DNA of 5,454 bases. Source: Streptomycetaceae bacterium (GTDB lineage: Bacteria > Actinomycetota > Actinomycetes > Nanopelagicales > Nanopelagicaceae). Within the stretch, counting starts at the first letter, position 1. Each line of letters starts with the position of its first letter. The notes under the pieces are model-generated. The model saw only the letters and a list, made by a program, of their open reading frames with translations. It searched no databases and had not been told where the DNA came from. Position numbers and translations under genes: made by a program. This document shows positions 3,928 to 5,454 of the stretch, piece after piece. The stretch covers positions 1 to 5,454 of the forward strand of contig JAIYCF010000082.1 in assembly GCA_027488165.1 (NCBI GenBank). The letters run 5' to 3'.

Positions 3928-5454
3928 TCCTGGCTTTTCCAGCAGTGTTCATAAAATCATTGAAACTGCAATCGAAAAAAATGACTTGGATTTTTTCTAT
4001 CGTCTCTACTTAACCAGAATGGCGGAGTTGTCGCTAACTGGGCAAGGCAAAGAATTCACCGAATATGCAAAGAGCTCTCTAGACGATTCAGAAAATAGTT
4101 TATTTATGGCTAAAGGTTTTGAAGCAATCGGAAATTTGATTGACTTAAATTTCAGAAAATGTATAGCTCTTCTAGATGACTTAGAGGAAAGTACTCGTGG
4201 AAATCCAATCGAAGTCTGGGTACAGCAGATAAGCAATCTCTGCCGAGCGTATGTCAGCTTTCACAATGGCGACTATCAGTTGTCTTTAAAGCACGCTGAA
4301 GTTGCAATTAATTCCCCGGTCAAGAGCGGAACCTTAGATCCAATGGATAAGGGGCGACTGATTCGTCTAGTTGCCTGTATTGCTCTAGTAACTTCTGATC
4401 TCAAGAAACTAAATCAGTGCGCTGAGGATATTCTGCTAATCGACAACCCTGATAATTTGACTGTTCTAGATCAAGCCAAATCTGCGATTAGATCTATGCA
4501 GTTGCTTTCACAAGGTGAATACAAGAAAGCATATGAATTAGCCAAGACCACGATTGCGCTTGAAGAATCTGCTGGTCGAGTTGGAGTGGCTTTACCGTTT
4601 GATTGCAGATTTGTACTGATCCGCTGCTTATATGAATTTTCAATGATTGATGATGCCTTGTCTGAAATGATCAAGCTTGGAGAAGAAGCAGCGGAAAACA
4701 AGATGCTCTTTATCAAATATCTTTGCCTAGCCGGTGAAATTAGAATTTTGTCACGCATTCCTAATAGCCAAGATCAGATCTCCACCAAGGTGGCTCGATT
4801 GAGAAATGATCTTCTATTGGATCCGGATCTCAAGGCGATGACCTGGTTGGTAGATTTGGGAGAATTACTGGCGAAGAGCCATTCAAAGGATTTAGGCAGA
4901 ATCGACACGATTGTAAAGAGAAATCCTGATATTCCTTATCTGCAGCAGTTAGGCAAGAGTGCTCTAGGAAAATCAAAAATTGAAGATGCAAACGAAATCA
5001 AAAAATTTGAAGAAGCTACACCGCGGGACGTCATCAGAAAGTACCTATATTTATCTAAGTTGAAGGATGAAGGCGTTAAGAAACAACGGGAATATCTCAG
5101 TATTGCACTTGCCAAGGGCGAAGAAGTCGGGGCGCAGGAGATTTTCTTGAGGCAAGATAATTTAACCTTGGAAGCAATCATTAATTTATCCTCTAGTAAG
5201 AAATCAATTTGGCTTGAATCGTTGAGCCGATTGGCAATTGATCGAATTCAAGAGCGTAACCGCATGGTGAAATTCACCGGAGAACAGCTAACTGGACGAG
5301 AGATTGAGGTCTTGAGATATCTGGTAACGGAGAACTCGATTTCAGATATCGGCCAAATCCTTCACATTTCGAAAAACACTATGAAAACTCACTTACGAAG
5401 TATTTACAGAAAGCTAGGAGTAAGCGGCAGAGTTGAGGCTGCGAAGAAAGCGAA
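3881..5454 (+). CDS. Large transcriptional regulator with C-terminal LuxR/GerE HTH, 3' end off window
   Basis: This frame is open for 524 complete codons from the ATG at 3881 to the window edge. The C-terminal part, from residue 470, is a clear LuxR/GerE DNA-binding domain: LTGREIEVLRYLV, then DIGQILHISKNTMKTHLRSIYRKLGVSGRVEA, with the usual T-x-R-E start, the S-K-N-T-M-K-T-H recognition helix and the Y-R-K-L-G-V end. The preceding 460 or so residues are mostly helical and soluble, with TPR-like stretches such as GDYQLSLKHAEVAI (130-143) and QGEYKKAYELAKTTIALEE (211-229). This recalls the middle and end of MalT-type LAL regulators, but no Walker A motif or other NTPase signature is visible, and no receiver or PAS domain. 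The first in-frame stop upstream is TAA at 3866, so 3881 is the longest ATG start. It lacks a Shine-Dalgarno; TAAATA at 3866-3871 could be a -10 box giving a nearly leaderless message. GTG at 3899 and ATG at 4019 are alternatives. Targets are unknown. Confidence 0.9.
   Translation, partial: MPHPKGVSKDPSKSPLPGFSSSVHKIIETAIEKNDLDFFYRLYLTRMAELSLTGQGKEFTEYAKSSLDDSENSLFMAKGFEAIGNLIDLNFRKCIALLDDLEESTRGNPIEVWVQQISNLCRAYVSFHNGDYQLSLKHAEVAINSPVKSGTLDPMDKGRLIRLVACIALVTSDLKKLNQCAEDILLIDNPDNLTVLDQAKSAIRSMQLLSQGEYKKAYELAKTTIALEESAGRVGVALPFDCRFVLIRCLYEFSMIDDALSEMIKLGEEAAENKMLFIKYLCLAGEIRILSRIPNSQDQISTKVARLRNDLLLDPDLKAMTWLVDLGELLAKSHSKDLGRIDTIVKRNPDIPYLQQLGKSALGKSKIEDANEIKKFEEATPRDVIRKYLYLSKLKDEGVKKQREYLSIALAKGEEVGAQEIFLRQDNLTLEAIINLSSSKKSIWLESLSRLAIDRIQERNRMVKFTGEQLTGREIEVLRYLVTENSISDIGQILHISKNTMKTHLRSIYRKLGVSGRVEAAKKA

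Noticed and set aside
4006..5181. Three minus-strand open frames, 4006-4236, 4471-4758 and 4936-5181
   Set aside because: They lie opposite the LuxR-type regulator frame, which stays open for 524 codons and ends in a clear HTH. The serine-rich antisense translations match nothing.

Overview
The window is an ordinary-looking, densely coded bacterial chromosome segment with seven protein genes, two of them cut by the window edges. Base composition is moderate to low in GC by eye. The gene families suggest a low-GC actinobacterium, possibly one of the small-genome aquatic lineages: a bacterial VKOR with a CPYC site, an Xre regulator coupled to a small membrane protein carrying a DELLDERQ motif, and at least one apparently leaderless start. 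This taxonomic call is inference, with moderate confidence.

Layout. Positions 1-2515 form a run of minus-strand genes. In transcription order they are a short Xre-type regulator (2282-2515), a four-helix membrane protein two bases downstream of it (1734-2279), a vitamin K epoxide reductase homologue (984-1622) behind a 111-base structured leader, a DUF1801 plus MORN-repeat protein (336-914), and the N-terminal 85 residues of a Kup potassium transporter (1-255, continuing off the left edge). Positions 2577-5454 are plus-strand: an MFS efflux-type transporter (2577-3785), then a large regulator with a C-terminal LuxR/GerE helix-turn-helix (3881-5454, open at the right edge). Both edge-truncated genes were found by direct translation of the sequence.

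The most informative regulatory feature lies between the Xre gene and the MFS gene. A perfect 16-base palindrome (2521-2536) holds the likely -10 hexamers of both divergent promoters, and a third half-site follows it with the same 2-base spacing. The simplest reading is that the Xre protein represses its own operon and the MFS exporter from this site. The exporter and the membrane protein would then be co-regulated, perhaps in response to a compound acting on the envelope.

Two other intergenic stretches show structure. The VKOR leader has several mutually exclusive stems around its ribosome binding site. The region around the LuxR-type start contains four copies, in both orientations, of a TCACCC-like motif that can form alternative hairpins. 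No RNA gene, insertion sequence, CRISPR array or phage gene was seen, and no gap between genes exceeds about 110 bases. I see no clear undescribed multi-gene system; the best candidate for new biology is the Xre / membrane protein / MFS module with its shared operator.
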